Shown: positions 46,001-54,076, numbered from the stretch's first letter. The stretch is 64,000 nt of DNA from DASTSN01 sp035549175 (GCA_035549175.1 DASZRL010000123.1:17940-81939), one strand, 5' to 3'. The notes: generated by a model not told the origin, from the letters alone. Numbers and translations: made by a program.

Positions 46001-46407
46001 CCTTCCTGAATCCCCGTTATAAGGGGTTGGGCATGGCAGCAATGCCCAATATTTTTGTTTTCCAGATAGTTATGCCGCTGATCAGCCCTTTTGCGGATAT
46101 CATATTCTTCCTGAGCCTGTACCTGAACCGTAATAGCCCCGAGAGCATGCATAAGATATTAATATTTTATCTAATATTTTTATTGGTGGATGTGGCCGTT
46201 TCCGTAATGGCATTTCTGTTTGAGAAGGAGCGGCTGACCAGGTTACTGTGGCTCATCCCGCAGCGTTTTGGGTACAGACTTCTCATGTATGTGGTGCTGT
46301 TCCGGTCGATCCGTAAGGCCATTAGGGGAGAAGGCCAGGGCTGGGGGGTACTCAAACGGACCGGCAACGTGGCGCTGGCCGGCCAGACTCTACAGGGCGG
46401 GGGGTAA
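43003..46407 (+). CDS. GH18 - polysaccharide deacetylase - GT2 fusion protein
   Basis: This 1134-residue membrane protein joins three enzymes. After an N-terminal helix (24-41) comes a YaaH-like GH18 domain (about 100-430) with INIDFEE at 215-221 (catalytic Glu220). Next is a NodB-type deacetylase (about 485-690): TFDDGP 495-500, GNHSFTHP 546-553, RAPY 586-589 and LHDAGG 654-659. A second helix (about 716-740) leads to a processive GT2 domain with DDGS 803-806, DAD 854-856, ED at 945-946 and QRFRW 982-986, then C-terminal helices. The layout predicts synthesis inside the cell and deacetylation and trimming outside, as for partly deacetylated poly-N-acetylglucosamine-like polymers. The exact product is unknown. 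Confidence 0.9.
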   Translation: MSNQKQVFQTTSSVRWKTFQWVSRTVIFLLILIIPIVWISLAREGKPALPLLESSKAANKISPTNPKGFTKREERKYKGFDAFLKARQRNASFIAAEKNRKITQRIRAGFYVDWDPQAFASLQSHIANLNTVIPEWFFFDPGADTIKPQVDATALGLMKQNHVKILPILNNVNTRSHDGNFDGELLDRILRDKRKREAVLDQIVRFLNQYQLQGINIDFEELKESSIEPMHEFMRELHARLHPMGLLVTQDIMPDDEDFHIKELAQSNDYLFLMAYDQHWGGSVPGPVSDQKWIEKQMDLFARDVPTGKIVLGLAAFGYDWPENGEGVSVTYQQALSNARQYHASIDFDNDSYNCSYSYSDADSVRHRVYFVDAGGNFNTIRFADQYGAAGVALWRLGSEDERIWSFYPRDLDNESLTRQPFDFSQLSSLDITTERPDYFGSGEVLDVVSSPQKGLIDIEHDSTDNLVSEESYRQLPTRYVIDRYGVVKDQVVLTFDDGPDPDYTPRILDILKKENVPATFFIVGINGERHLPLLKRIYREGFEIGNHSFTHPNIAEVSPARAETEMEATRLLIEAATGHSTILFRAPYNADSEPQKLVELMPVERGKNNHYYTVGESIDPEDWNTDEGVNADSIFNRVVRQYQANPEKGIILLHDAGGNREATVEALPRIIAYFKNKGVQFASVSDLLHLSKDAIMPPVHNDVVELNGWITSFLYVAGRVLSVSFWLAIILGLTRILLMGGMAAWRFLQQKRRQQTGRRPIVPARPPVSIIIPAYNEEVTAVKTITNLLRQDYPEFEILFVDDGSADQTYQRVQQAFEGHPRVTILTKANGGKASALNVGIARAQYDFVVCIDADTQLMPDAVSKLMAAFTDERIGAVAGNVKVGNAKNVLTQWQAIEYTTAQNFDRYAFDLINAITVVPGAIGAFRKQAILQAGGLTSDTLAEDCDLTIRILRQGFIVKNCPQAIAVTEAPETIKQFMKQRFRWTYGVMQSFWKNRDAFLNPRYKGLGMAAMPNIFVFQIVMPLISPFADIIFFLSLYLNRNSPESMHKILIFYLIFLLVDVAVSVMAFLFEKERLTRLLWLIPQRFGYRLLMYVVLFRSIRKAIRGEGQGWGVLKRTGNVALAGQTLQGGG

Positions 46408-46497
46408 ATTTCAACGATACTTAGCGGGGATTCACCGATTCCGGGGAGGTACCGTCAGCTCCCGGGTATAGCTTTACGGTATATTTAAATTAATCAT

Positions 46498-46833
46498 ATG
46501 AAAAGGATTCTTGCCATTGTAACCTTGATTCTTTTGACCGGTGCTGTTTCAGCCCAGCAGAAGAAAGATGACAACAAATCATCCAAACCGGCTACGGCTG
46601 CGAAGCATACCGTGTCTGCCCATAAGGCCAAAGCGGATGCCAAGGTAGCTGATACCAAAACGGCTGTCGTAAAGGACGCGAAGACAAAATCCGGTGGTGC
46701 TCCTGTCAAGAAAGACGGCACGCCGGATATGCGCTACAAGGCCAACAAAGAGGCAGCCAAAGCCAAAACGACCCACCTGAAAAAGGACGGAACGCCGGAT
46801 AAGCGTTTTAAAGAAAATAAAAAACCGAATTAA
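46498..46833 (+). CDS. small exported lysine-rich repeat protein
   Basis: This 111-residue protein has a signal peptide ending in VSAQQ and a low-complexity Lys/Ala/Thr-rich chain. Near the C-terminus a 14- to 15-residue unit is repeated: KKDGTPDMRYKANK and KKDGTPDKRFKENK. Similar short exported proteins occur in Chitinophagaceae. The calculated charge is strongly basic, so binding to nucleic acid, acidic glycans or the envelope is possible, but no function is known. Confidence 0.78.
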   Translation: MKRILAIVTLILLTGAVSAQQKKDDNKSSKPATAAKHTVSAHKAKADAKVADTKTAVVKDAKTKSGGAPVKKDGTPDMRYKANKEAAKAKTTHLKKDGTPDKRFKENKKPN

Positions 46834-46863
46834 CCTTCTTGGTTTCGTATGGTTAAGGGTGAG

Positions 46864-46892
46864 CCCTGCTATTCTTAGCGGGGCCTTTTTTT
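46864..46892 (+). terminator. intrinsic terminator
   Basis: CCCTGCTA pairs with TAGCGGGG (one T-G pair) and is followed by CC and a seven-T run. It ends the transcript of the lysine-rich protein and touches the convergent trmD stop. Confidence 0.85.
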
Positions 46893-47574
46893 ATTCCGTA
46901 TCAGGCAAAATATCCGGTCTTCTTTCTTTGGTTCTAAGCAAGGACTGCTCGTGGCGCCATTCCTCAATTTTCCTGGGATCACCGCTCAGCAGGATATCAG
47001 GCACCTTCCATCCCCGGAAGTCAGCGGGCCTGGTATAAACGGGCGGCGCGAGCAGGTTGTCCTGGAAGGAGTCAAACAAGGCGGAGGTTTCATCATTCAG
47101 CACACCCGGGATCAATCTCCCGATAGCATCCACCAGGACGGCGGCAGCCAGTTCCCCGCCACTCAGCACGTAATCGCCAATGGATATTTCCAGGGTGACA
47201 AAATGGTCGCGAACGCGCTGGTCGATCCCCTTGTAATGCCCGCAGATGCAAAGCAAATTTTCTTTCAGGGATAAGAAGTTGGTTTGTTTCTGGTTCAGCG
47301 TCATGCCGTCCGGGGTCAGATAAATGATCTCGTCGTATTTCCGGGCCGAAGTTAGTTCCTCTATCGCCCTGACAAGCGGCTCGCACATCATCACCATGCC
47401 GGCCCCGCCTCCATACTGGTAATCGTCCACCTGGCCATATTCATTAACAGCCCATTTTCTGAGGTGGTGAACCTCTATTTCAAGCAGCCCCTTATCCCGG
47501 GCCCGCTTCACCATGCTGTGGTTGAGCGGGCTTTCCAATAGCTCCGGGAGGACTGAAATAATGTCGATTCGCAT
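46891..47574 (-). CDS. trmD: tRNA (guanine-N1-)-methyltransferase
   Basis: TrmD methylates G37 of tRNAs to prevent frameshifting. The 227-residue SPOUT-fold protein has the DDYQYGGGAGMVM segment, the trefoil-knot SAM motif CGHYKGIDQRV and SIGDYVLSGGELAA, all diagnostic. The usual rimM-rpsP-rplS neighbours are absent. It is preceded by the cytochrome/oxidase operon and separated from it by a terminator. Confidence 0.95.
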   Translation of the reverse strand: MRIDIISVLPELLESPLNHSMVKRARDKGLLEIEVHHLRKWAVNEYGQVDDYQYGGGAGMVMMCEPLVRAIEELTSARKYDEIIYLTPDGMTLNQKQTNFLSLKENLLCICGHYKGIDQRVRDHFVTLEISIGDYVLSGGELAAAVLVDAIGRLIPGVLNDETSALFDSFQDNLLAPPVYTRPADFRGWKVPDILLSGDPRKIEEWRHEQSLLRTKERRPDILPDTE

Positions 47575-47599
47575 CGGACAAAGATAACATGAAATGAAT

Positions 47600-47623
47600 G
47601 TACCCCTGAAGAATCAGGGGTAC
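47600..47623 (-). terminator. terminator of the oxidase operon
   Basis: GTACCCCTGA pairs perfectly with TCAGGGGTAC around a 4-base loop, 52 bases after the cytochrome c stop. On the minus strand it is followed by moderately U-rich ATTCATTTCATG, so termination is likely but not ideal. Confidence 0.7.
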
Positions 47624-47674
47624 TTGCTATTGAAACGAAACCAACGATTCTGGTACTTTACTCAGAGACATCTG

Positions 47675-48202
47675 TCACTTTTCCGCCTTTCGCTGGAAGG
47701 TTTTGACCCGCAGAGCCAGCAGCAAGGCAACTATGAGCATGATAACCACGGCAAGATACCCTACAAAGAATCCGGTATCATTGACGCTCAGCGGCAGGTA
47801 GCTCGGGTGTTTGACACCCGGTTTGGGGAAAGGGGCGGCGTTCTGGTGGACGGAACCGGCTTCTGATTTGATATAGTCCACGATGGACCGGATCTGGTCA
47901 TCCGTAAGGTCAGGATGATCAGGCATCTGGATCTTATTGAATTTCTCAAATAAGGCAACGGCATAGCTGTCCCCGCTTTTCACCACCTTCTGGGAGGAAT
48001 GGACGAAATGGATGATCCATTCAATGGGTCTTCTCTGATCCACACCCGCCAGAGCAGGCCCCGTCATGACCTTGTTAACGTTATGGCAGGCGGCACAGCG
48101 GCTGGTGAAAATGGCTTTTCCGTCCTCCACGGTTCCCGCATGGAGCCAGTTGCTGAAAAGGAAAAATATCGCGGTGAAAAGCAGATTCCGATTAGTTTTC
48201 AT
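47675..48202 (-). CDS. membrane-anchored cytochrome c
   Basis: The 175-residue monohaem cytochrome c has a signal peptide ending near LHAG, the haem site CAACH (Cys36, Cys39, His40), an axial methionine in IQMPDH and a C-terminal membrane helix (about 148-167). It is the last gene of the oxidase operon and overlaps the Sco gene by 11 bases. It probably delivers electrons to the CuA site of the ba3-type oxidase. Confidence 0.88.
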   Translation of the reverse strand: MKTNRNLLFTAIFFLFSNWLHAGTVEDGKAIFTSRCAACHNVNKVMTGPALAGVDQRRPIEWIIHFVHSSQKVVKSGDSYAVALFEKFNKIQMPDHPDLTDDQIRSIVDYIKSEAGSVHQNAAPFPKPGVKHPSYLPLSVNDTGFFVGYLAVVIMLIVALLLALRVKTFQRKAEK

Positions 48203-48833
48203 GTTGAAGCTTTTTTATATCGCGTATCAGGTTATTTATTTCCAGCGTGTCGGTTCCATCATAATACCCCCTCAGGCGATGTCGGGGATCCACCAGGACC
48301 ACCCTGTCGCTATGAATAAAGTCATCAGGCCCGCCATCGCCATCCGTGGCCACAAGCCGGAAGCTGTTTCGGGCCAGTTTATAAATGGTCCGCTTGTCTC
48401 CGGTGAGCAACTGCCACTTGGCCGGATTGATTCGAAATCGCGCCGAATACCTGGATAACTGGCTGCTGCTGTCCCGCTCCGGATCCACGGATATGGAAAT
48501 TTGGGCCACCCTGGGGTCCTCCCGGAATGCATCCTGGACGCGGCGTAAGTTGGTTGTCATTTGGGGGCAAACAACCGGGCAATGGCTATAGAAGAAATTG
48601 ACTACGAGGATCTGGTTTTCCCACCAATTGAGTGACCGGGGTTGTCCATCCTGGTTGACGAGCAGGAAATCGGCCAGCCTGTGTTCCACGTGATGCGCTT
48701 TTTCGGTTTCATCCTGGCCCAGGACCGGCAACCTGGCATACCGGTGGTCATACCAGCTGTACAGGGTAAAGGCCGTAGCCGGAACAAGCAGGATGCATGC
48801 CAGGAAAAACCATATGGTCGCAGGCTTTCTCAC
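48192..48833 (-). CDS. SCO1/SenC family copper chaperone
   Basis: The 213-residue membrane-anchored thioredoxin-fold protein has an N-terminal helix (about 7-25) and the copper ligands Cys85 and Cys89 (CPVVC) with the distal histidine in DFIHSD. Sco proteins load copper into the CuA centre of oxidase subunit II. Its start shares a base with the subunit I stop, which supports co-translation. Confidence 0.9.
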   Translation of the reverse strand: MRKPATIWFFLACILLVPATAFTLYSWYDHRYARLPVLGQDETEKAHHVEHRLADFLLVNQDGQPRSLNWWENQILVVNFFYSHCPVVCPQMTTNLRRVQDAFREDPRVAQISISVDPERDSSSQLSRYSARFRINPAKWQLLTGDKRTIYKLARNSFRLVATDGDGGPDDFIHSDRVVLVDPRHRLRGYYDGTDTLEINNLIRDIKKLQHEN

Positions 48834-50518
48834 TACTTGCGGACGGATGTTTGGACAGGGGTGGGATTGTCAATGGTATACGGAGGCGCCTTGGGCCCGG
48901 CATATTTCAACACATTGGCAATGGCAGGGATGTAGGCGATGAGTATGATAACCGCCATAGCCACCAGCCAGGGACGAAAGCTGTCGAAAACGGGTATTCT
49001 CCGTTCCTCCAGGTAGGATTCACTTTCGGGCAGTTCCAGCTGACCGGTTTGCGTTTTCTTACCCAGGACGGTTCCGAAGAAGGCAATAATAAACAGCATG
49101 CCCGCTATAAACATGATAATTCCCCCCAGCAGCGCCAGGGTGGTGGTGGGCACCCATTCGGGGTGGAACAGGGTACTCTTGGGATTCAGGTAGGTCATTC
49201 CCAGGTTCGTTCTTCTGGGTTCACCGATTAAGCCTCCCCACATTAAACCGGTCGAGAAAATCAATACACCTATCATCCAGAGATAGGGGACAATGGTAAC
49301 TATCCTAGGCATGAATATTTTCTTTCCGCTCAACCTGGCATAGAGATAGATGCTCATACCGATAATGGCCAGGAAAACAGGCCCTGCCACGGTCATGTGA
49401 AAGTGACCCGGAAGCCAGGCCGTATTATGAACGACACTGTTCAGGGAATAGGAGGCATTGACTATCCCGGTTAGTCCGCCGAAAATAAACAGGATAAGCC
49501 CTGCGATAAAATAGGCGAACAGGAAATTGTCCGGATCCAGGTAGGGTAGTTTGCCAATCCAGCCGAACAGACCCTTTGATCCCCGTTGCCTGCCGGCATA
49601 TTCCAGGGAGGCCGCCAGGGTAAAAGCGGTGATGAAGCTGGGGATGGAGACGCCGAAGGTGAGCAGCGTCTGGAAGAATTTTACGCCTCCGGTAATATTT
49701 GGTTCGCTGAACTGGTGGTGAACACCTACGGGGACGGAGAATAGCAAAAAGAGAAACAGGGCAATCCTGCCGGCCAGATCGCTATAGAGCTTACCCCCGG
49801 CCAATTTCGGCAGCATGACATAAAACATGATGTAGGCGGGCAGGAGCCAGAAATAGACCAGGGCATGGCCGAAAAACCAAAAAAGGGTACGAGACAGGCT
49901 CACATTAACGGTGGCTTTCCAGCCCAGGGACCAGGGCAGGAGCAGGACCAGGACCTCATAGGCTACGGCCAGCGTGCACACAAACCAGATAATGAAATTG
50001 ACGAGGGTGCCAAGGACCGCCAGCGGGGTTTTTGTTTCGGGGTTTTCTTTTTTCCAGGCCGTATATAACCTGGCCCAGTCAAACAGGGGAATCCAGGACC
50101 CGACGATCAGCAGGGCGGCGCCCAGGTAGAAAAACGGATGCGCTTTAAGCGGCGGGTAAAATGTATATAATACAGAAGCTTTTCCGGTAAGCATGGCCCA
50201 GGCCGCCAGCAGGGTTCCGGTCACCATCAGGGTAAAGCTGGTCCAGGCCATTTTTTTACTGGGCTCCCGCTTGAGAAAAAAGGCCATGGTGGCATGGCCA
50301 AATGCGACTGCAAAGAACGTCGTGAGAACCAAGGCGTTTATTACCCCGTGAAGAGTAAGTCCCTGGTAATAATCCAGTTTGGCAAAGGCGGATTCGTGCA
50401 GAACACCGGCACGGAAAATGGTCTGCATCAAACCGTGGTAAATGCCAATAATCAATAGCGCAACCGGGATGCCGAGCTCCCAAAGAATGACTTTCCGTAA
50501 CGATTTACTGATCTGCAT
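48833..50518 (-). CDS. cbaA: ba3-type cytochrome c oxidase subunit I
   Basis: This 561-residue, roughly 13-helix haem-copper oxidase subunit is of the B family. Haem and copper ligands are His57 (LHGVIN), His218 with Tyr222 on the same helix (HALVYFW), His267/268 (VHHQF) and His372/His374 (PGHFHMT). The His-Tyr pair on one helix excludes the cbb3 class. B-type oxidases have high oxygen affinity and low proton pumping, suited to low oxygen. The ATG at 50518 is chosen over 50572, which lies inside subunit II. Confidence 0.92.
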   Translation of the reverse strand: MQISKSLRKVILWELGIPVALLIIGIYHGLMQTIFRAGVLHESAFAKLDYYQGLTLHGVINALVLTTFFAVAFGHATMAFFLKREPSKKMAWTSFTLMVTGTLLAAWAMLTGKASVLYTFYPPLKAHPFFYLGAALLIVGSWIPLFDWARLYTAWKKENPETKTPLAVLGTLVNFIIWFVCTLAVAYEVLVLLLPWSLGWKATVNVSLSRTLFWFFGHALVYFWLLPAYIMFYVMLPKLAGGKLYSDLAGRIALFLFLLFSVPVGVHHQFSEPNITGGVKFFQTLLTFGVSIPSFITAFTLAASLEYAGRQRGSKGLFGWIGKLPYLDPDNFLFAYFIAGLILFIFGGLTGIVNASYSLNSVVHNTAWLPGHFHMTVAGPVFLAIIGMSIYLYARLSGKKIFMPRIVTIVPYLWMIGVLIFSTGLMWGGLIGEPRRTNLGMTYLNPKSTLFHPEWVPTTTLALLGGIIMFIAGMLFIIAFFGTVLGKKTQTGQLELPESESYLEERRIPVFDSFRPWLVAMAVIILIAYIPAIANVLKYAGPKAPPYTIDNPTPVQTSVRK

Positions 50519-50546
50519 AACGTCTCTTATTTCAAGGTGACAAGGG

Positions 50547-51008
50547 CTACTTAATGGGAGGATAGTTGACAATTACCTGGGCCTGCATATTTTGATGACC
50601 TGAGCCGCAATATTCGTGGCAGGTGATATTGTACACTCCCGGCTTGTCAAATTTGACGGTGGATTTGGTTATGCCACCATAAATGGCCATCATATTGACG
50701 TTTTTCTCTGATATATCAAACCCATGCACCACGTCTTTGGACGTGAGGAAGAAATCCACCTCGCTTCCCACAGGGATGTAAATTTCGGCGGGCTGAAAAT
50801 TCCACATCTGTGCGACGGCAAACACCTGATAGGTCTTGTCATCCAATTTATTTATCCGGGGAGTTTGGTACGATTTATCAAAAGGAAGGCAGGCGGGAAC
50901 GTCGCTTTTGTATTTGTCCTTGGCGTACAGGATGGAGAATACAAATAGCGCAATAAGGGAAGCCGTCACCACCAATATTTTCTTTTCTGAAGAGGCTAGA
51001 ATAGGCAT
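50547..51008 (-). CDS. cbaB: ba3-type cytochrome c oxidase subunit II (CuA)
   Basis: The 153-residue protein has one N-terminal helix (about 11-28) and a periplasmic cupredoxin domain. The binuclear CuA ligands are complete: His95, Cys130, Glu132, Cys134, His138 and Met141. The small size and single helix are typical of ba3-type subunit II. The ATG at 51008 gives the expected short cytoplasmic tail; an in-frame ATG at 51050 would overlap the subunit IIa gene. Confidence 0.92.
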   Translation of the reverse strand: MPILASSEKKILVVTASLIALFVFSILYAKDKYKSDVPACLPFDKSYQTPRINKLDDKTYQVFAVAQMWNFQPAEIYIPVGSEVDFFLTSKDVVHGFDISEKNVNMMAIYGGITKSTVKFDKPGVYNITCHEYCGSGHQNMQAQVIVNYPPIK

Positions 51009-51018
51009 AGAATGGCTT

Positions 51019-51144
51019 TTAAATTCGTTCAAGCATGATATAATAGACACCGAACCATATGGCTAGGCATAATACGATTAACAGGAAAAAGAAGGCCATG
51101 GCACCTTGGGGCTTGAACTTTTTTGGTGCATCTAACTGATTCAT
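51019..51144 (-). CDS. cbaD: ba3-type oxidase subunit IIa (41 residues)
   Basis: A 41-codon ATG frame lies directly upstream of subunit II, ending 10 bases before its start. The peptide has a polar N-terminus (FKPQGA), one membrane helix (about 15-37) and a short C-terminus YYIMLERI. This single-helix pattern with proline-glycine before the helix matches subunit IIa of ba3 oxidases, which replaces the second helix missing from subunit II. It is too short for ordinary gene calling. It is the first gene of the operon, behind two Crp/Fnr-like sites. Confidence 0.85.
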   Translation of the reverse strand: MNQLDAPKKFKPQGAMAFFFLLIVLCLAIWFGVYYIMLERI

Positions 51145-51221
51145 AATTAGCGCTTTTAAGATACAGGGGCAAAAGTATTCATGCCGGGCTGCACTATCCT
51201 TGATTTAACAGATTGCCGGCA

Positions 51222-51237
51222 CCTGATTCTTATCAGG
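51222..51237. promoter_or_regulatory. FNR-like box 1 upstream of the oxidase operon
   Basis: CCTGAT-TCTT-ATCAGG is a perfect 6-4-6 inverted repeat containing the FNR core TGAT-N4-ATCA, centred 85 bases upstream of the subunit IIa start. Confidence 0.6.
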
Positions 51238-51244
51238 CGGTTGC

Positions 51245-51258
51245 TTGACCAGTATCAA
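51245..51258. promoter_or_regulatory. FNR-like box 2 upstream of the oxidase operon
   Basis: TTGAC-CAGT-ATCAA differs from the canonical FNR box TTGAT-N4-ATCAA at one base. It lies 22 bases (about two helical turns) from box 1, centre to centre. Confidence 0.6.
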
Positions 51259-51296
51259 CACCCGGGTGATTCAGGGTCGTTGGATGAAATGCCGGG

Positions 51297-52064
51297 CTAG
51301 AGGTCTTTCTTTTTGAAACTGTGAATAGCAAGCATCAGCGGGATGGCGGCCCAGAGCAGTAGAATGCCAAATGTGAAAACCATGCCTTTGGCGCTGCCAA
51401 AGAATTCCTGGTATAAGGCGCCTGTATAGCCCATTAACGCACTTACATCCATCTTCAGCATCATAAAAACCCGGCCCAGGTCAATGGGGTTGAGGGCGGA
51501 TAAGGCTAGGGTTGCCTTTTCGAGGGGGTAATCGCTGAAAGTAAAAAGAATAATGAGGATAATGCCATCATAGATGAGTGAAAAATAAAACCATAGCAAA
51601 AGGGCCACGCCGATACCCCGGGATTTGTCACGGGCCTTGACGGCTGCCCAGAATGCTATCGAAGTAAATATCAGTGTTAACAACACGCCCGTTAAGAGCA
51701 TGGATAATCCGGTTGCATTAAAGAAATAGAAAAAGACAGGTATACCCACGCCGATCAGAAAGGCAGAGATCAGGGAAAGACTGACGCTGAAGAATTCACT
51801 GAGCAATATCCTGGAACGGCTTATGGGCTGGGCCAGCATCAGTTCGATGAACTCATAGGAGTTATAATAATGAATCGTGGTGAATACCAGGCTGATTAGC
51901 GGGAGGACAATCAGAATAATATTCAGCAGGCTCAGCACCGCTTTGCCACTATTTTCTTCCAGCCTGAATAGGACCATTGAAACGATGAACAGAAATATCG
52001 TGTAGGCTATGACGATCCTGTTTCTCAGGATGTCATACAATACGTAGCGGGATAATTTCAACAT
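51297..52064 (-). CDS. nosY: ABC transporter permease NosY
   Basis: This 255-residue permease has six transmembrane helices of the ABC-2 type, with an N-terminal RYVLYDILRNR amphipathic start and the EFIELMLAQPISRSRI segment characteristic of NosY. With NosF and NosD it forms the NosDFY machine needed to assemble the CuZ cluster of N2O reductase. It is the last nos gene, 11 bases after nosF. Confidence 0.88.
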   Translation of the reverse strand: MLKLSRYVLYDILRNRIVIAYTIFLFIVSMVLFRLEENSGKAVLSLLNIILIVLPLISLVFTTIHYYNSYEFIELMLAQPISRSRILLSEFFSVSLSLISAFLIGVGIPVFFYFFNATGLSMLLTGVLLTLIFTSIAFWAAVKARDKSRGIGVALLLWFYFSLIYDGIILIILFTFSDYPLEKATLALSALNPIDLGRVFMMLKMDVSALMGYTGALYQEFFGSAKGMVFTFGILLLWAAIPLMLAIHSFKKKDL

Positions 52065-52075
52065 GGTATTTTATA

Positions 52076-52843
52076 TTAGAAATTGGGGCGTTTGAAAATC
52101 AGGCCTGATTCCTTATCAACCCAGAGATTATTCTCCTCCCTTTCCTTCATGATGCCGGCCACGGCCTTTCCCAGTTTGGCCTGACCCGTTTCCTGCCTCA
52201 GTTTCTCAATGGATTTAAAAAAGATCTGTTTCCCGTCCTGTAGGTATAGTATATCGGTAGTAAGCTCATCCAGATCACTCAGGATATGAGAGGTTATAAG
52301 AATGAGTTTATTCCTGGCCTTTTCTGCCAGAATCTTATGTTTGAGAATTTCCGAGGAGACCGGATCTAGTCCCGCCGTAGGTTCATCGAGAATCAGAATT
52401 GAAGGATTGAAATAGAAGGCCAGCGCGGCGCTTACCTTTTGCCGGGTTCCTCCGCTGAGGGTTCTCATGGACTTGTCGAACTGGGCGGTAAGCTTGAACT
52501 CCGTGATCAGATCTGTGTCCAGTTGATCCTCCTTGGCATCCCGGATATTTTTCATCATGGAAAAGAGGTGACCAATGCTCAAATTGTCCGGATACCTGCC
52601 GATTTGCGGCATATACCCGATGTCATGACGGTAGGACGGATCAGTCTCAATAGGCGTATCATTCACCAGGATGCGTCCGCTGTCCGGGCGAACCATGCCC
52701 AGTATGGATTTGATAAGGGTGGTCTTACCGGAACCATTAGGACCTATCAGCGATATGACCTGGCCTTTCCGGAAGTCCGTGCAGATATCATCGAGAGCCT
52801 TGAGCTTCTTGAATTGCTTGTTTACATGTTGTATCTGGATCAT
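52076..52843 (-). CDS. nosF: ABC transporter ATP-binding protein NosF
   Basis: The 255-residue ATPase has Walker A GPNGSGKT at 34-41, the Q loop MPQIG, the signature LSGGTRQ and Walker B SILILDEP. The context with NosD and NosY identifies it as NosF. The first codons overlap the nosD end by 4 bases, so translation is coupled. Confidence 0.92.
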   Translation of the reverse strand: MIQIQHVNKQFKKLKALDDICTDFRKGQVISLIGPNGSGKTTLIKSILGMVRPDSGRILVNDTPIETDPSYRHDIGYMPQIGRYPDNLSIGHLFSMMKNIRDAKEDQLDTDLITEFKLTAQFDKSMRTLSGGTRQKVSAALAFYFNPSILILDEPTAGLDPVSSEILKHKILAEKARNKLILITSHILSDLDELTTDILYLQDGKQIFFKSIEKLRQETGQAKLGKAVAGIMKEREENNLWVDKESGLIFKRPNF

Positions 52844-54075
52844 AGTGGGTTGGCTTTCATCATAGGTTTAGCATCATATAAATTTTCCGGGGTCAGACTG
52901 GGAATGGCTTTTTCTGCCTTATCCAGCAGGGACACCAGGAAGCTTTTCAGCAAAATCAGCGAATTCGGGTTCTCTTCTACAATCATAGAATACATGCTGA
53001 CGGGATGGTAGGGGACATCCCCGATGCCGTCTTTGTTGATGTCATAGCCTTCATATTTGTCCCAAAAATTGTTGAGAAACGTGTTTAAAACCAGCGACCC
53101 GTTCGTGGACACATCAAAGGTGTTGCTCATAAAATTATTGTTCAGTACGCTGTTGTCACTGCAACTCGCCTGAATCCTGACCGCCCAACCGTTTTCCCGG
53201 AAAAGGTTTCGCTGAATAAGCATCCGGGACGTACCTTCCAGGAAAAGCGCTATCGTATTGGATAAGAATTTGTTATAGCATATTTTACTGTCAGAAATCT
53301 CCTTCAGCAGGATGGCATAGGAGGCAGACCCCCAGTTCTTCTTGAAGGTATTATAATACATGGTAACGTGATTGGAATACATGACGGCAACCCCAGTTCC
53401 GTTGTTGGAAAACGTGTTGTTGTAATACAAGTCGTAGCTGGAGAACATGAAATGCAGGCCGTAGCGGATATTCTTCTCGCTTAGGTTATTCCTGATTTCC
53501 GAATGCGACACAAACTCAAAATATATGCCGTCCCGGTGACCGGTTATATGGTTGTTGATTATTGATACGCCCTGGCATTTCCAAAGGTGTATTCCGTTGC
53601 CGGATTCCTGTTCTGAAATCGCTTTCCCGGCTATATCATTGTTTTCAATCCGGCATTGGCTCGAATTATTCACGTGAATGCCGAAATGGGCATTATTGAT
53701 TTTGTTATTTTTTATGATAATATCCGAGCCATTGGTTATGCTGATAGCCGCATAGTCATTGGAGCTTGAGAACCTGGAATTCTGTAAGGTAAATCCATCT
53801 AGGGTAATATGGCTGCCGCCGATGGACAGGATTTCATATTTTAATTGGCCATCCAGGACCGGATGGTCTTTTCCGATTAGTGTTACCGGTTTGGTGACTA
53901 CGAGGTTGCCTTCTTTATATATGCCCCGTAGAACAAGTATGGTATCACCCGGATGGCATTGGGCCAATGCCTGCCTGATCGTGGCAATTCGTTGATTCTT
54001 TCCAACTTGTATTACTTCGGATTGACAGGTAACTGATAAGAAAAGGACTGATATAAACAGAAAGGCTGTTCGCAT
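52840..54075 (-). CDS. nosD: nitrous oxide reductase maturation protein NosD
   Basis: The 411-residue periplasmic protein has a signal peptide near residues 1-17 and a right-handed parallel beta-helix built of about a dozen N-rich turns of the type (I/V)xNNxI, from about 75 to 340. NosD delivers copper to NosZ, working with the NosFY transporter. It begins 1 base after the NosL-domain gene ends. Confidence 0.92.
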   Translation of the reverse strand: MRTAFLFISVLFLSVTCQSEVIQVGKNQRIATIRQALAQCHPGDTILVLRGIYKEGNLVVTKPVTLIGKDHPVLDGQLKYEILSIGGSHITLDGFTLQNSRFSSSNDYAAISITNGSDIIIKNNKINNAHFGIHVNNSSQCRIENNDIAGKAISEQESGNGIHLWKCQGVSIINNHITGHRDGIYFEFVSHSEIRNNLSEKNIRYGLHFMFSSYDLYYNNTFSNNGTGVAVMYSNHVTMYYNTFKKNWGSASYAILLKEISDSKICYNKFLSNTIALFLEGTSRMLIQRNLFRENGWAVRIQASCSDNSVLNNNFMSNTFDVSTNGSLVLNTFLNNFWDKYEGYDINKDGIGDVPYHPVSMYSMIVEENPNSLILLKSFLVSLLDKAEKAIPSLTPENLYDAKPMMKANPL

Positions 54076-54076
54076 C

